The notes under the pieces are model-generated. The model did no database searches, was not told the DNA's origin, and saw only the letters and a list, made by a program, of their open reading frames with translations. The translations under genes and the position numbers were made by a program. A DNA stretch of 42,667 bases from JBEIFW01 sp044370695 (GTDB lineage Bacteria > Actinomycetota > Acidimicrobiia > Acidimicrobiales > Ilumatobacteraceae), in the NCBI GenBank assembly GCA_044370695.1, contig JBILVB010000012.1, positions 1-42,667 of the forward strand, in the 5' to 3' direction. This document shows positions 1-7,976 of this stretch, piece by piece; positions within the stretch are counted from its first letter, which is position 1; every line of letters begins with the position of its first letter.

Positions 1-2
1 CC

Positions 3-545
3 CAACAGGTCGTCGCCCTCGACCACGCGTCGGGCGGCCGCGTCGATCTCGGGATCGGGGTGGGCTGGTTGCGGGAGGAGTTCGATGCGCTCGGGGTGCC
101 GTGGGCACGCCGCGGGGCGCGAGCCGACGAGTACGTCGCTGCGTTGCGGACCGCCTGGCGCGACGAGGTGTCCGCCTTCCACGGGGAGTTCACGTCGTTC
201 GCCGGGGTGCTCGCCTACCCCAAGCCGGTGCAGGCCGGCGGCCCGCCGATCCTGGTCGGCGGAAACACGCCTGCTGCGCTGGCCCGGGCCCGTGAGCTGG
301 GCGACGGCTGGTTCGGCTGGGCGCTCTCGGTGGAGGAGGTGGCCGCCGCACTCGCCGAACTCGGCGGGGTCCCGGCGACGGTCGGCCTGGCGTGGCCTCG
401 CCCGCTCGAGGGACTGGTCGAGTACGCACGGGCGCTTGCCGAGCTGGGCGTACAGGAACTCGTCGTCGCGCCCGGGGCGCGGGACGCGACGCTCCACGAC
501 CGTCTCGGCGAACTCGCCGACACCGTCGCCGCGGCGGTGCGATAG
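3..545 (+). CDS. LLM class F420/flavin-dependent oxidoreductase, C-terminal part (5' end outside window)
   Basis: The frame is open from the first bases of the window and ends at TAG 543-545, so the N-terminus lies upstream. The visible part reads QQVVALDHASGGR followed by a GIGVGWLREEF block and then a GVPWARRGARADEY block. These are hallmark segments of the luciferase-like monooxygenase superfamily, in which the GGR...GVGxGW stretch lines the flavin or F420 site of the TIM barrel. A later GGNTPAALARARELGDGWF segment is also typical. The family oxidises or reduces varied substrates with F420H2 or FMNH2; the substrate here cannot be told. It converges on the MFS gene, with 21 bases between the two stops. 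Family assignment is secure from motifs, function only generic. Confidence 0.88.
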   Translation, partial: QQVVALDHASGGRVDLGIGVGWLREEFDALGVPWARRGARADEYVAALRTAWRDEVSAFHGEFTSFAGVLAYPKPVQAGGPPILVGGNTPAALARARELGDGWFGWALSVEEVAAALAELGGVPATVGLAWPRPLEGLVEYARALAELGVQELVVAPGARDATLHDRLGELADTVAAAVR

Positions 546-566
546 CGGTACCCGTCCGGCGGGTGC

Positions 567-1796
567 TCAGGTCGCGACGGCCGAACGGGCCCGCAGTGCC
601 CGCTCGGCCCGGGCCTCGGGGACGAGGGCCATCGATGCGACGACCATCATCCCGGCCGCCAGGGCGGCCACCGTCCCGAGCGGCAGCCGCTCGATGACGG
701 CGAAGCCGACGAGGGGCGCGGCGACGGCTCGCAGTCCCGTCGAGAAGGTGTGCAGGCCCATGTAGTCGGCGACCCGGTCGGGCGGCGCGAACTTCGTGAC
801 CCACAGGTTCCACATCAGGTCCCCGCCGGCCGAGGCGATGCCGAGCACGACGGCACCGGCCACCAATCCGACGCTGCTGGTCCCGGTGAAGAACGCGGCG
901 ACGTAGGCGGCGAAGAGGACGTTGACCACGATGCGCGACGAGAAGAACGAGAGCCGGTCGAACACGAGGCCGAACACCGGCAGCGACACCAGCCGGCACA
1001 CCGACGGCACCGTCACGGTGAGCAGGGTGATGGTGGCGGCGTCGGCACCGATGCCGTACCCCGGCTCGGCGAGGTACTCGACCCGCAACGGCAGCAGCAT
1101 CAGGTTGCCGAACCCCATGAACATCCAGGCGATCAGGGTGAGACGCAGCCGCCGGTCTTCGGCGAGCAGGCCGACGTGCGGCCAGGGCCGGTTGCGACGC
1201 CCGGGCACGGCGTCGAGCGGCACCGACGGCGTGGCGGCCTGGCAGGCGGCGGCGGTGAGCAGGGCAACGGCCGCAACGACGACGACCCACCACCACCGGT
1301 GGAGGCCGTCGACGAGGAAGCCGCCGAGGCCGAGGCCGGCGAGCGCGGAGACGGCGACCTTGACCGTCATGCCCCAACCGACCCGCCGCCCGCGTTCGCG
1401 CACCGGGAAGTTGCGCTGGTAGGTGAGCGTCATCAGCGGAACGACGGCGTGCACCGCGGCGATCCCGACGATCCCCCCGGCCAGGTAAGCGGCGAGCGAC
1501 CCGGTCGTGGCGAGCGCGAATCCGATGGCGCCGGCGACCGAGACGGTGGCGGCGACGACCATCACCGGGCGGGCGATCCGGCGGGCGAGCGCGGTCAGGA
1601 ACGGCGAGGCCAGGAGCCCGACGCCGTTGGCGGCGGCCAGCGATCCCTTGGCCCAGCCAGGTGCCTCGAAATGCTTGATGGCGATGGTCAACAGGACCGA
1701 CGACTCGAGCGCCAGCAGGAACCCGAGCGGGACGGATCGGGCGACGTCGGTCCACTGGGTGCGCCGCACGACGGCGGGCGCCGGGTCCTCGCTCAC
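567..1796 (-). CDS. Major facilitator superfamily transporter
   Basis: This 409-residue protein is strongly hydrophobic with about 10-12 predicted membrane helices, the usual size of an MFS carrier. Helix-rich blocks include VPLGFLLALESSVLLTIAI near the N-terminus and a central GFGNLMLLPLRVEYL segment, with a short cytoplasmic loop (RRNRPWPHVGLL) between the two halves. I chose the GTG at 1796 because it overlaps the amidase stop as GTGA, so translation is probably coupled. The same frame stays open far upstream, but that stretch is a shadow of the amidase. Being in an operon with an amidase suggests uptake or export of an amide or its product. The substrate is unknown. Confidence 0.86.
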   Translation of the reverse strand: MSEDPAPAVVRRTQWTDVARSVPLGFLLALESSVLLTIAIKHFEAPGWAKGSLAAANGVGLLASPFLTALARRIARPVMVVAATVSVAGAIGFALATTGSLAAYLAGGIVGIAAVHAVVPLMTLTYQRNFPVRERGRRVGWGMTVKVAVSALAGLGLGGFLVDGLHRWWWVVVVAAVALLTAAACQAATPSVPLDAVPGRRNRPWPHVGLLAEDRRLRLTLIAWMFMGFGNLMLLPLRVEYLAEPGYGIGADAATITLLTVTVPSVCRLVSLPVFGLVFDRLSFFSSRIVVNVLFAAYVAAFFTGTSSVGLVAGAVVLGIASAGGDLMWNLWVTKFAPPDRVADYMGLHTFSTGLRAVAAPLVGFAVIERLPLGTVAALAAGMMVVASMALVPEARAERALRARSAVAT

Positions 1797-3202
1797 CGGG
1801 CGATGGGGGCGTGGCGCGGCCAGGGCCGCGCCCGCTCGTACCGGGCGGCGGCGGCGAGCAGCAGGTCCTCGCCGAAGCGGGGTCCGATCACCTGCAACCC
1901 GACCGGGAGGCCGTCGGCGGTGCTGCCGGCCGGCACGCTGATCGCCGGCAGGTTGGCGAGGTTGGCGAGCATCCCGTGGAGCACCGCCATCCCGGCATGG
2001 CCGGGGACACCGGCGACCTCGGTCGGCATGGGGCCCTCGGCGGCGAACGCCGGCCGGGCCGACATCGGAGTGAGCAGCAGGTCGATCCCGTCGAGTTGCC
2101 CGGCCAACTCGACGACGAGCCGGCGCCGGGCGTCTTCGACCGCCGCGTGCTGGGGGAGCGTGACGTGGGCGGCGGACCGCCAGCCGGGGGCGACGGCGGG
2201 GTCGAGCTCGTCGAGGCGGTCGTTCCACAACACCGGGTCGATGCCGACGAACTTGTCGGCGCCTTCGACGAACGCGTAGGTGCGGATGTAGTCGTCGAGA
2301 CGGATGGTGCGTTCGACGACGGTGGCGGCGCAGGCGGCGAGGAAGGTCCGGGCGGCGTCCTCGCACAGCGCGGCCACCTCGGGGTCGACGGTGACGAAGC
2401 CGAGGTCGGTCGACCACACGGCTCGCAGCGGCGGGAGGTCGGCGTCGAGCGCGGCTCGGTAGGAGCCCGAGGGCGCCGGCAGGCAGGTGCGGTCCCGCGG
2501 GTCGGGTCCGGCCATCGCGTCGAGCAGCAGCGCCGTGTCGGCGACGGTCGTGGTGAGGCTGCCGACGACGGCGTTCTGGGCCAGGTGCGTGACGCCGAGG
2601 GTGGGGATGCGGCCGTAGGTCGGTTTCAGGCCGACGAGGCCGGTGAACGACGCCGGGGTGCGGATCGAGCCGCCGCCGTCGCTGGCGGTGCAGAACGGCA
2701 CCATGCCGGCCGATACCGCCGCCGACGACCCGCCGCTCGAGCCGCCCGGGGTGCGCTCGGGGTTCCACGGGTTCCGGGTCACCCCGAGTGCCGGGCTGGC
2801 CGTGTACGCCCAGGCGCCGAATTCGGGCGCGGCCGTCTTGCCGATCGGGATGGCGCCCGCGGCGCGCAACCGGGCGACGTGGAGGTCGTCGTGGGCGACA
2901 GGGGGCTGCCCGAGGAACCAGCGCGAGCCCCGGGTGGTCGGCATCCCGGCGCAGTCCTCGAGGTCCTTCACGCCGAACGGGACGCCGGCCAGCGGGCCCA
3001 GGGTGTCGGCCCGCCCGGCGGCGACGGTGGCGTCGACGGTGTCGGCGGCCCGCCGGGCGGCGTCGGTGTCGAGGTGGACCCAGGCGTGGAGCACCGGGTC
3101 GGTGCGTTCGATCGCATCGAGGCACTGCTCGAGCAGGTCACGGGCGCCGAGCTGGCCGGCGCGGATCGCAGCGGCGGCCTCGGCGACGGTGGGCATCGTC
3201 AT
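1793..3202 (-). CDS. Amidase (amidase signature family)
   Basis: A 469-residue amidase-signature enzyme that hydrolyses a C-N amide bond through a Ser-cisSer-Lys triad. Lys79 lies in GVPFGVKDLED, the Gly/Ser-rich GGSSGGSSAA motif spans 153-162 with the cis-Ser at about 155, and the nucleophile is Ser179 in DGGGSIRTPASF. These positions closely match those of GatA-type amidases. There is no gatB or gatC nearby, so it is more likely a stand-alone catabolic amidase than a glutamyl-tRNA amidotransferase subunit. The start is ATG 3202; a second in-frame ATG lies two codons later. It is followed directly by the MFS gene, whose GTG overlaps the stop. The substrate is unknown. Confidence 0.9.
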   Translation of the reverse strand: MTMPTVAEAAAAIRAGQLGARDLLEQCLDAIERTDPVLHAWVHLDTDAARRAADTVDATVAAGRADTLGPLAGVPFGVKDLEDCAGMPTTRGSRWFLGQPPVAHDDLHVARLRAAGAIPIGKTAAPEFGAWAYTASPALGVTRNPWNPERTPGGSSGGSSAAVSAGMVPFCTASDGGGSIRTPASFTGLVGLKPTYGRIPTLGVTHLAQNAVVGSLTTTVADTALLLDAMAGPDPRDRTCLPAPSGSYRAALDADLPPLRAVWSTDLGFVTVDPEVAALCEDAARTFLAACAATVVERTIRLDDYIRTYAFVEGADKFVGIDPVLWNDRLDELDPAVAPGWRSAAHVTLPQHAAVEDARRRLVVELAGQLDGIDLLLTPMSARPAFAAEGPMPTEVAGVPGHAGMAVLHGMLANLANLPAISVPAGSTADGLPVGLQVIGPRFGEDLLLAAAARYERARPWPRHAPIAR

Positions 3203-3245
3203 GCCGACAGCCTCGCATGCCGACCCCGGGCGCCCGGCGTGCCCA

Positions 3246-3251
3246 TAGGCT
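3246..3251 (+). promoter_or_regulatory. Candidate -10 box TAGGCT for the first lipoprotein
   Basis: TAGGCT matches the actinobacterial TANNNT -10 pattern and lies about 41 bases before the ATG at 3293, leaving room for a short leader carrying the GGAAAGG ribosome site at 3281-3287. I see no clear -35. Confidence 0.4.
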
Positions 3252-3292
3252 GTGGGCGGATCGGCACCCAGAGTGTCGACGGAAAGGCTGTC

Positions 3293-3883
3293 ATGCGCAC
3301 TCGACGTTCTCTCTCCCTGCTCGTCGCGACCGTTGCCGTCTCGACGGTCGGGCTCGTCGCCTGTGGCGACGACTCGAGTTCGTCCGGCGCCGGCAGCGCG
3401 ACCACCGCGGCCGGCGGTTCGGCGACGACGGCGAAGCCGTCCGGTGGCGGTTCGGCCAACTCCGGGAAGGTGGCGAGCGATTTCGTCGGCGCGGTGAGTG
3501 CGGCCGCCGGCGGGAACTGCGCGAAGGCGGGCGCCATCGCCGACGTCATGAACAACATCGACCCCACCAAGGGCGGCAACCTCTTCACGGACATGGCCAA
3601 GGCGTTCGAGCAGATCGGCTCGTCGGGTCCGTCGGAGATCAAGGCCGACTTCGCAACCCTGGCCAAGGGCTTGGCGCAGTTCGCCAAGGTGTTCGAGAAC
3701 GTCGACCTGTCGGACCCGGCCAAGCTCGCGCAGATCATGTCGGACCCGGCGAAGGCCGCCGAGATGGAGAAGGCGATGTCGGCGATCGACGACAAGGAGA
3801 TGACCGCCGCCAGCGATCGGATCGAGAAGTGGTTCGAGCAGAAGTGTCCGGGGTTGACCTCGACGACCGCTGCGAAGTCCTGA
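3293..3883 (+). CDS. Secreted lipoprotein of unknown function (paralogue of next gene)
   Basis: The 196-residue product starts with a basic n-region and a hydrophobic helix, then a lipobox VGLVAC followed by GDDSSSS, so it should be exported, cleaved before Cys and lipid-anchored outside the membrane. A low-complexity Ser/Gly/Ala/Thr linker (two GSATTA-like units) leads to an alpha-helical, Ala/Lys/Asp-rich domain with one cysteine in GGNCAKA and another in KCPGL near the C-terminus, which could form a disulfide. The ribosome site GGAAAGG is 5 bases before ATG 3293. It has the same architecture as the next gene, so they are tandem duplicates. I do not recognise the domain; a cell-surface structural or binding role is only a guess. 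Confidence 0.82.
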   Translation: MRTRRSLSLLVATVAVSTVGLVACGDDSSSSGAGSATTAAGGSATTAKPSGGGSANSGKVASDFVGAVSAAAGGNCAKAGAIADVMNNIDPTKGGNLFTDMAKAFEQIGSSGPSEIKADFATLAKGLAQFAKVFENVDLSDPAKLAQIMSDPAKAAEMEKAMSAIDDKEMTAASDRIEKWFEQKCPGLTSTTAAKS

Positions 3884-3950
3884 TGTCGAGCGCGTCCTAG
3901 GATCCGATCCGGTCGCGCGGCGTGGCGCAGGCTGAAAGGGGTTTCCGGTG

Positions 3951-4646
3951 ATGGCCGCTCGTCGTTCGTTGGCGGCTGCGGTGCTCGCCGCCGCAGTATC
4001 CGTGAGCCTCGTCGCCTGCGGCGACGACTCGGGGTCGACGTCGTCGACGGTTGCGGCCACCACGTCGGTCGCGTCGGGATCGGCCACGACGGCCAAGCCG
4101 GCGTCGGGATCGGCCACGACGGCCAAGCCGGCGGCCGGTTCGGCCACTACGGCTGCGGCCGGTTCGGCCACGACGGCCAAGCCGGCAGCAGGAGGCGGCT
4201 CGTCGGGTGGGAGCTCGGCGGCTCAGGCCGCGAGCGACGTCGTCGCCGCCGTGAACGCCGTGGCGAAGGGCGACTGCGCCAAGGCCGATCGGCTGCTCAG
4301 CGCCATCGATGACGCCTCGGAGATCACGAACGGCGGCGACTGGTTCGAGGAATTCGCCAGCGCCTTCGACAAGCTCGCCTCGTCGGGGCCGTCGGAAGTC
4401 CGTGCCGATTTTGCGGTGGTCGCCAAGGCGTTGTCCGCGACGGCGAAGGAACTCGCAGCGATCGATCTGTCCGATCCGGACAAGGCCGCCGAGGCGCTCG
4501 GCGATCCGAAGACCGCCGACGCCATCGAGGCGGTCCAGAAGGCGTTGAGCGACAGCGAGGTCGTCGACGCAGCCTTCGACCGTATCGACGTGTGGGTCGG
4601 CAAGAAGTGCCCCGGTCTGGGTGCGCCGGCCACCACCAAGGCCTGA
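3951..4646 (+). CDS. Secreted lipoprotein of unknown function with repeat linker
   Basis: A 231-residue paralogue of the upstream lipoprotein. It has a signal peptide with lipobox VSLVAC followed by GDDSGSTSS, an expanded linker built of SGSATTAKPA-type repeats (about residues 41-82), and a helical domain with cysteines in GDCAKAD and KKCPGLG. The domain keeps the SSGPSE motif and the Asp/Ser/Asp-rich DLSDPDKAAE segment of the first copy. ATG 3951 is preferred over GTG 3948 because the AAAGGGG ribosome site at 3935-3941 is then 9 bases away. A TAGGAT at 3898-3903 may be its own -10. The stop is only 3 bases from the convergent aminotransferase stop. The function is unknown. Confidence 0.82.
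   Translation: MAARRSLAAAVLAAAVSVSLVACGDDSGSTSSTVAATTSVASGSATTAKPASGSATTAKPAAGSATTAAAGSATTAKPAAGGGSSGGSSAAQAASDVVAAVNAVAKGDCAKADRLLSAIDDASEITNGGDWFEEFASAFDKLASSGPSEVRADFAVVAKALSATAKELAAIDLSDPDKAAEALGDPKTADAIEAVQKALSDSEVVDAAFDRIDVWVGKKCPGLGAPATTKA
4071..4195 (+). repeat. 30-base tandem repeat inside lipoprotein linker
   Basis: Two perfect 30-base copies (4071-4100 and 4101-4130, beginning gcgtcgggatcggccacgac) are followed by degenerate copies to about 4195. They encode the repeated SGSATTAKPA linker. The upstream paralogue carries only partial, diverged units, so the repeat has expanded in this copy. Confidence 0.85.
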
Positions 4647-4649
4647 TCG

Positions 4650-5891
4650 TCAGGCGGCGCCGAGTGCGGCGGTGACCGCACCGGCGTGGCGCCGGATGCG
4701 TTCGAAGGCCCGAGCCACGTCGAGGACGTCGTCGGTGTCGGCGAGCAGCATCCGGTGCTGCAGCCACACGGTGGTCGTCGCCGCCCGTTCGGCCACGGCG
4801 AGCCGTTGTGCCGCATAGTCGATCGTCGGGGCCGAGGCCCGCAGCCTTGGGGCGAAGGCCCGGGTGCGGAACACCGCGAGGTCGTTGAGGCTCGGGTAGG
4901 AGACGCCCATGGCGATCCCCTCGGCGGCGAGTGCGGCTTCGAGGTTGCGCAACGCCAGGCCGCCGAACGCGTCGAGGTCGACGTGGATCACGTAGCAGTA
5001 GTAGCCCTGGCTGCCCTGCTGCGGAAGCCGCCCCTGCGGCCGCAGACCGCCGACGGCGCGCAGGGCCTCGCCGAGCATGGCGGCATTGGCGTTGCGGCGT
5101 GCGTGCTGGGCCGGGAACCGGGCCAGCTGCGCCGACAGCACGGCGCCCTGCCACTCGGTCATCCGAAGGTTCGAGCCGGCGCGGGGGTGGTGGTAGAACC
5201 ATGCGCCTTCCTGGCGGCCGCAGTTGGCGTAGCTCCACGCCAGCTCCCGCAGCCGGTCGTCGTTCGTGAGCAGCGCCCCGCCCTCGCCGGCGGTCATCAG
5301 CTTCGACTGCTGCATCGAGAACGAGCCGAAGCTGCCCCACGAGCCGACGCCTCGGTCCCGCCACGTCGAGCCGTGGGCGTGGGCGCAGTCCTCGATCAGG
5401 TGCAGGTCGTGCCGCTGGCACAGGGCCCCGAGGGCGTCGAGGTCGGCGGCGGCACCGGCGACGTGCACGGCGATGATCGCCCGGGTCCGCGGGGTGATCG
5501 CCGCCGCGGCGGCGGCCGGATCCAGGCACAAGGTGTCCGGGTCGACGTCGACCAGGATCGGGGTGGCGTTCACGGCCAGCACGGCGGTTGCGGATGCAAC
5601 GAAGGTCATCCCTGGTACGAGTACCTCGTCACCCTCCCCGACGCCGCACGCGACGAGCGCGGCTTCGAGGGTGTGGGTGCCGTTGGTGAGCGGCAGCCCG
5701 TACCGGGCGCCCTGGAACGAAGCGAAGTCGGCGGCGAAGGCCATGGCCCGGTCGCCGTTGCCGTGCCACCAGCCGCCCGAGTCGAGCGTCGCGGTGAGCG
5801 CGTCGCGTTCGGTGTCGTCCCACTGCGGCCACGCCGGCCACGGTGCGGTGCGGATCGGGGTGCCACCGCAGACGGCGGGGAGGTCGGTCAT
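4650..5891 (-). CDS. DegT/DnrJ/EryC1/StrS-family PLP aminotransferase
   Basis: A 413-residue sugar aminotransferase of the DegT/StrS fold. The PLP lysine is Lys197 in SMQQSKLMTAGEGG, the PLP-pyridine aspartate is Asp168 in EDCAHAHG, and the phosphate-binding NGTHTLEAAL block is at 70-79. Such enzymes move an amino group from glutamate or glutamine to a keto-sugar or keto-cyclitol. ATG 5891 overlaps the Gfo/Idh stop as ATGA, making it the last gene of a three-gene operon. The operon partners suggest that the Gfo/Idh enzyme makes a keto group that this enzyme aminates, as in NtdA/NtdC-type or aminocyclitol pathways. The exact substrate is not readable from sequence. Confidence 0.9.
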   Translation of the reverse strand: MTDLPAVCGGTPIRTAPWPAWPQWDDTERDALTATLDSGGWWHGNGDRAMAFAADFASFQGARYGLPLTNGTHTLEAALVACGVGEGDEVLVPGMTFVASATAVLAVNATPILVDVDPDTLCLDPAAAAAAITPRTRAIIAVHVAGAAADLDALGALCQRHDLHLIEDCAHAHGSTWRDRGVGSWGSFGSFSMQQSKLMTAGEGGALLTNDDRLRELAWSYANCGRQEGAWFYHHPRAGSNLRMTEWQGAVLSAQLARFPAQHARRNANAAMLGEALRAVGGLRPQGRLPQQGSQGYYCYVIHVDLDAFGGLALRNLEAALAAEGIAMGVSYPSLNDLAVFRTRAFAPRLRASAPTIDYAAQRLAVAERAATTTVWLQHRMLLADTDDVLDVARAFERIRRHAGAVTAALGAA

Positions 5892-6916
5892 GGCGTGCTC
5901 CGTGGGGGTGCGGCCGCGGCCCGGTAGGCCGCGTCGACGATGCGCAGGGCGGTGAGGCCGACGGCGGCCGAGGCCCCGGGGGTGCCGCCGTGGCGGACGC
6001 AGCGGACCACGTCGGCGAGCTGCGCCGCGTACATCGGCACCGAGCAGTGCTCTTCCGGGGTGGGCAGCGGCGGGTCGGGGGACCAGATGCGGGTCGAGCC
6101 ACCCGTGCCGAGGACGACGGTGTCGGCCTCGAGGCCGCCGAGGTACGGCTGCCACCAGCCGAACTCGACCACCGATCGCGACCCGTCGTCCCAGTCGACG
6201 GTGACGACGCCGTCGTCGTCCAGGGGCTCGTCGTCGAGGGGCTCGTGCGCCGCCTGGCGGGCCTCGGCCGGGGTGAACTCGCCGCGGCCGATCGAGGCCT
6301 GGACCCGCACCGGCTGTGGGTCGCCGAGGAGGAACCGGGCGGTGTCGAGCGCGTGGATGCCCATGTCGATCAGCGCGCCGCCACCGGCGAGCGCGGGGTC
6401 GGTGAACCACCCCGACGGACCCCAGCCGGCGTGCACGCCCCAGCCGTGGGTGCGTACCACCCGGCCGAGCTCACCGGCGGAGACGCGGTCGCGCACGGCG
6501 ATCACCTCGTCCCGGTAGCGCCACATGTGGCCGACGGCGAGCACCGTGCCGGATCGCTCGGCCCGGGCGCACAGGTCCTCGGCATCGGCCACCGTGACGG
6601 TGACCGGCTTGTCCACCAGCACGTGACGCCCGGCGTCGAGCGCGGCGGCGGCCTGGGGATGGTGCAGCGCGTTCGGGGTGGCGACGACGACGAGATCGAC
6701 CGCGGGGTCGGTGACGAGGGTGGCCCAGTCTTCGGTCCAGGCCGGGATGCCGTGGCGGTCGGCGAAGGCGGCGGCCCGCTCGCCGTGGTGGCCGGCGACG
6801 CCGACCACCTCGACCACGGCCCCGTGGTCGGCCGCGGCGCGGGCGGCGAGGACGTGCCGGTTGGCCGCCCAGCCGTAGCCGAGCACCACCATGCGCACCG
6901 GCTGCGGCGTACTCAT
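5888..6916 (-). CDS. Gfo/Idh/MocA-family NAD(P)-dependent oxidoreductase
   Basis: A 342-residue enzyme with an N-terminal Rossmann domain (VVLGYGWAANRH, 10-21) and the family catalytic set: Lys103 in a VDKP motif (usually EKP), Asp184 and His188 in GGGALIDMGIHALD. Members oxidise a hydroxyl of a sugar, sugar phosphate or inositol to a ketone, or run the reverse. It lies between the polyol-type dehydrogenase and the aminotransferase, joined to both by ATGA overlaps (6913-6916 and 5888-5891), so the three are made together and probably act in sequence. A small acidic duplication, EPLDDEPLDD, sits near residue 225. The substrate is inferred only from context. Confidence 0.89.
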   Translation of the reverse strand: MSTPQPVRMVVLGYGWAANRHVLAARAAADHGAVVEVVGVAGHHGERAAAFADRHGIPAWTEDWATLVTDPAVDLVVVATPNALHHPQAAAALDAGRHVLVDKPVTVTVADAEDLCARAERSGTVLAVGHMWRYRDEVIAVRDRVSAGELGRVVRTHGWGVHAGWGPSGWFTDPALAGGGALIDMGIHALDTARFLLGDPQPVRVQASIGRGEFTPAEARQAAHEPLDDEPLDDDGVVTVDWDDGSRSVVEFGWWQPYLGGLEADTVVLGTGGSTRIWSPDPPLPTPEEHCSVPMYAAQLADVVRCVRHGGTPGASAAVGLTALRIVDAAYRAAAAPPRSTP

Positions 6917-7938
6917 CGGGGCCGCCTCGGCAGGGCGTCGACGGCGGCCCACGCGGCGTCCAGGGCGGCGGCGTCGGGCGGGCGCAGGTCGAGCACGCTC
7001 ACGTCGAGCCCTTCGGCCCGGGCGTAGCCCGGTGCGGCGGCCAGCGTGGCCCGGAACGTGGCCTCGTCGATGCCGAGATCGGCGGGGTGGGCCCGGCACC
7101 CCGACGCCGTCACGATCCGTACGGCGCGCTCGACGTCGTTGTCCTGCAGGGTGGCGACGGCCACGACGCCGAGCGCGATCAGCTCGCCGTGGACGTGGTG
7201 GGCGCCGGTCGCGTGCTCGTAGGCGTAGGCCCAGAAGTGCTCGGCGCCTTCCTCGAACCGGCTGTGGCCGGCCGCGGCGCAGGCCGCGCCGATGCGCCGG
7301 TAGGCCTGGGCCAGGAACCGGATCCCGTCCGGGCGCACGGCGGCGATGTCGTCGACGGCGGCCTCGAGGTCGTCGAGCAGCGACACCCCGAGAGCGGCCA
7401 GCCCCTCGTCCCAGGCGTGCCCGTGGCCGGCGGCGGTGGCGGCCCGCCAGTCCCACAGGCCGGTGTGGCACGACAGCACGTCGCCGATCCCGGCCCGGTT
7501 CAACGATGGCGGGGCCGATCGCACCAGGTCGACGTCGAGCGCGACGAACCGGGGGAGCACCTTGCCGACGTAGCGGACCCGGCCGTCGACCCGCACGCCC
7601 ACGGCGTCGGTGAACGCGGCGTCGACCGAGGTGATCGACGGGATCTGCACCAGCGGCCGCCCGGTGCGCCAGGCCAGGAACTTGGCCGTGTCGAGCGCGG
7701 TGCCGCCACCCAGGCCGACCACCACCTCGCCGTCGTCGGGCACGGCGGCCAGCGCCTCGAGCGCGTCCAGGTCGACGTCGCCGGCGACGACCACCCGGGC
7801 CGGGGCCGGCAGCCCGGCCGGCAGCCCGGCCCGCACCGTCGACCACGGCGGGTCGTGGACGGCGAGGGTGCACCGTCCGAGCCCGGCGAGGACGTCGCCG
7901 ACGGGCTGTTCGACCAGATCCACCAACGTTCCCGTCAC
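6913..7938 (-). CDS. Iron-containing alcohol dehydrogenase / glycerol-1-phosphate dehydrogenase-like enzyme
   Basis: The protein belongs to the GldA/AraM/G1P-dehydrogenase/dehydroquinate-synthase superfamily. The NAD-binding loop is GLGGGTALDTAKF, a PSITSVDAAFTD block follows, and likely metal ligands are the Asp in GIGDVLSCHTG, a His in EEGAEHFW and the last His of HHVHGELIALG. It would reduce or oxidise a polyol or carbonyl, or less likely act as a cyclase. GTG 7938 (341 residues) is preferred over GTG 7947 because a TACGGT -10 box overlaps the latter and lies 7 bases before the former, fitting a leaderless mRNA. It heads an operon with the Gfo/Idh and DegT genes and is divergent from the PIG-L gene. 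Superfamily call good, reaction uncertain. Confidence 0.82.
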   Translation of the reverse strand: MTGTLVDLVEQPVGDVLAGLGRCTLAVHDPPWSTVRAGLPAGLPAPARVVVAGDVDLDALEALAAVPDDGEVVVGLGGGTALDTAKFLAWRTGRPLVQIPSITSVDAAFTDAVGVRVDGRVRYVGKVLPRFVALDVDLVRSAPPSLNRAGIGDVLSCHTGLWDWRAATAAGHGHAWDEGLAALGVSLLDDLEAAVDDIAAVRPDGIRFLAQAYRRIGAACAAAGHSRFEEGAEHFWAYAYEHATGAHHVHGELIALGVVAVATLQDNDVERAVRIVTASGCRAHPADLGIDEATFRATLAAAPGYARAEGLDVSVLDLRPPDAAALDAAWAAVDALPRRPR

Positions 7939-7945
7939 GGCCGGC

Positions 7946-7951
7946 ACCGTA
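7946..7951 (-). promoter_or_regulatory. -10 box TACGGT, leaderless promoter of the dehydrogenase operon
   Basis: On the minus strand TACGGT is followed by 7 bases and then GTG at 7938, so the first transcribed base should be at or next to the start codon. It faces the PIG-L promoter 12 bases away. The -35 is not evident. Confidence 0.5.
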
Positions 7952-7963
7952 GCCCGGGGCCCG

Positions 7964-7969
7964 TACGAT
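7964..7969 (+). promoter_or_regulatory. -10 box TACGAT, leaderless promoter of the PIG-L gene
   Basis: TACGAT lies 7 bases before GTG 7977, the spacing expected when transcription starts on the start codon. No ribosome site fits in between. Confidence 0.5.
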
Positions 7970-7976
7970 CGCCGGT

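Noticed and set aside
190..1755. 521-residue minus-strand open frame over the LLM and MFS genes
   Set aside because: It is Arg/Pro-rich with no domain sense, which is a frame-shifted shadow of the real MFS gene in GC-rich DNA.
750..2279. 509-residue plus-strand open frame opposite the MFS transporter and amidase
   Set aside because: Composition is Asp/Gly/His/Gln-rich with no motif, typical of the antisense of GC-rich genes; the minus strand has clear MFS and amidase motifs.
1797..3125. Upstream extension of the MFS frame to 3125
   Set aside because: The extension is low-complexity Arg-rich sequence; the true start is the GTG overlapping the amidase stop.
1793..3202. GatA, glutamyl-tRNA(Gln) amidotransferase subunit
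   Set aside because: The catalytic residues fit, but there are no GatB or GatC genes nearby and an MFS transporter is coupled, so a general amidase is the safer call.
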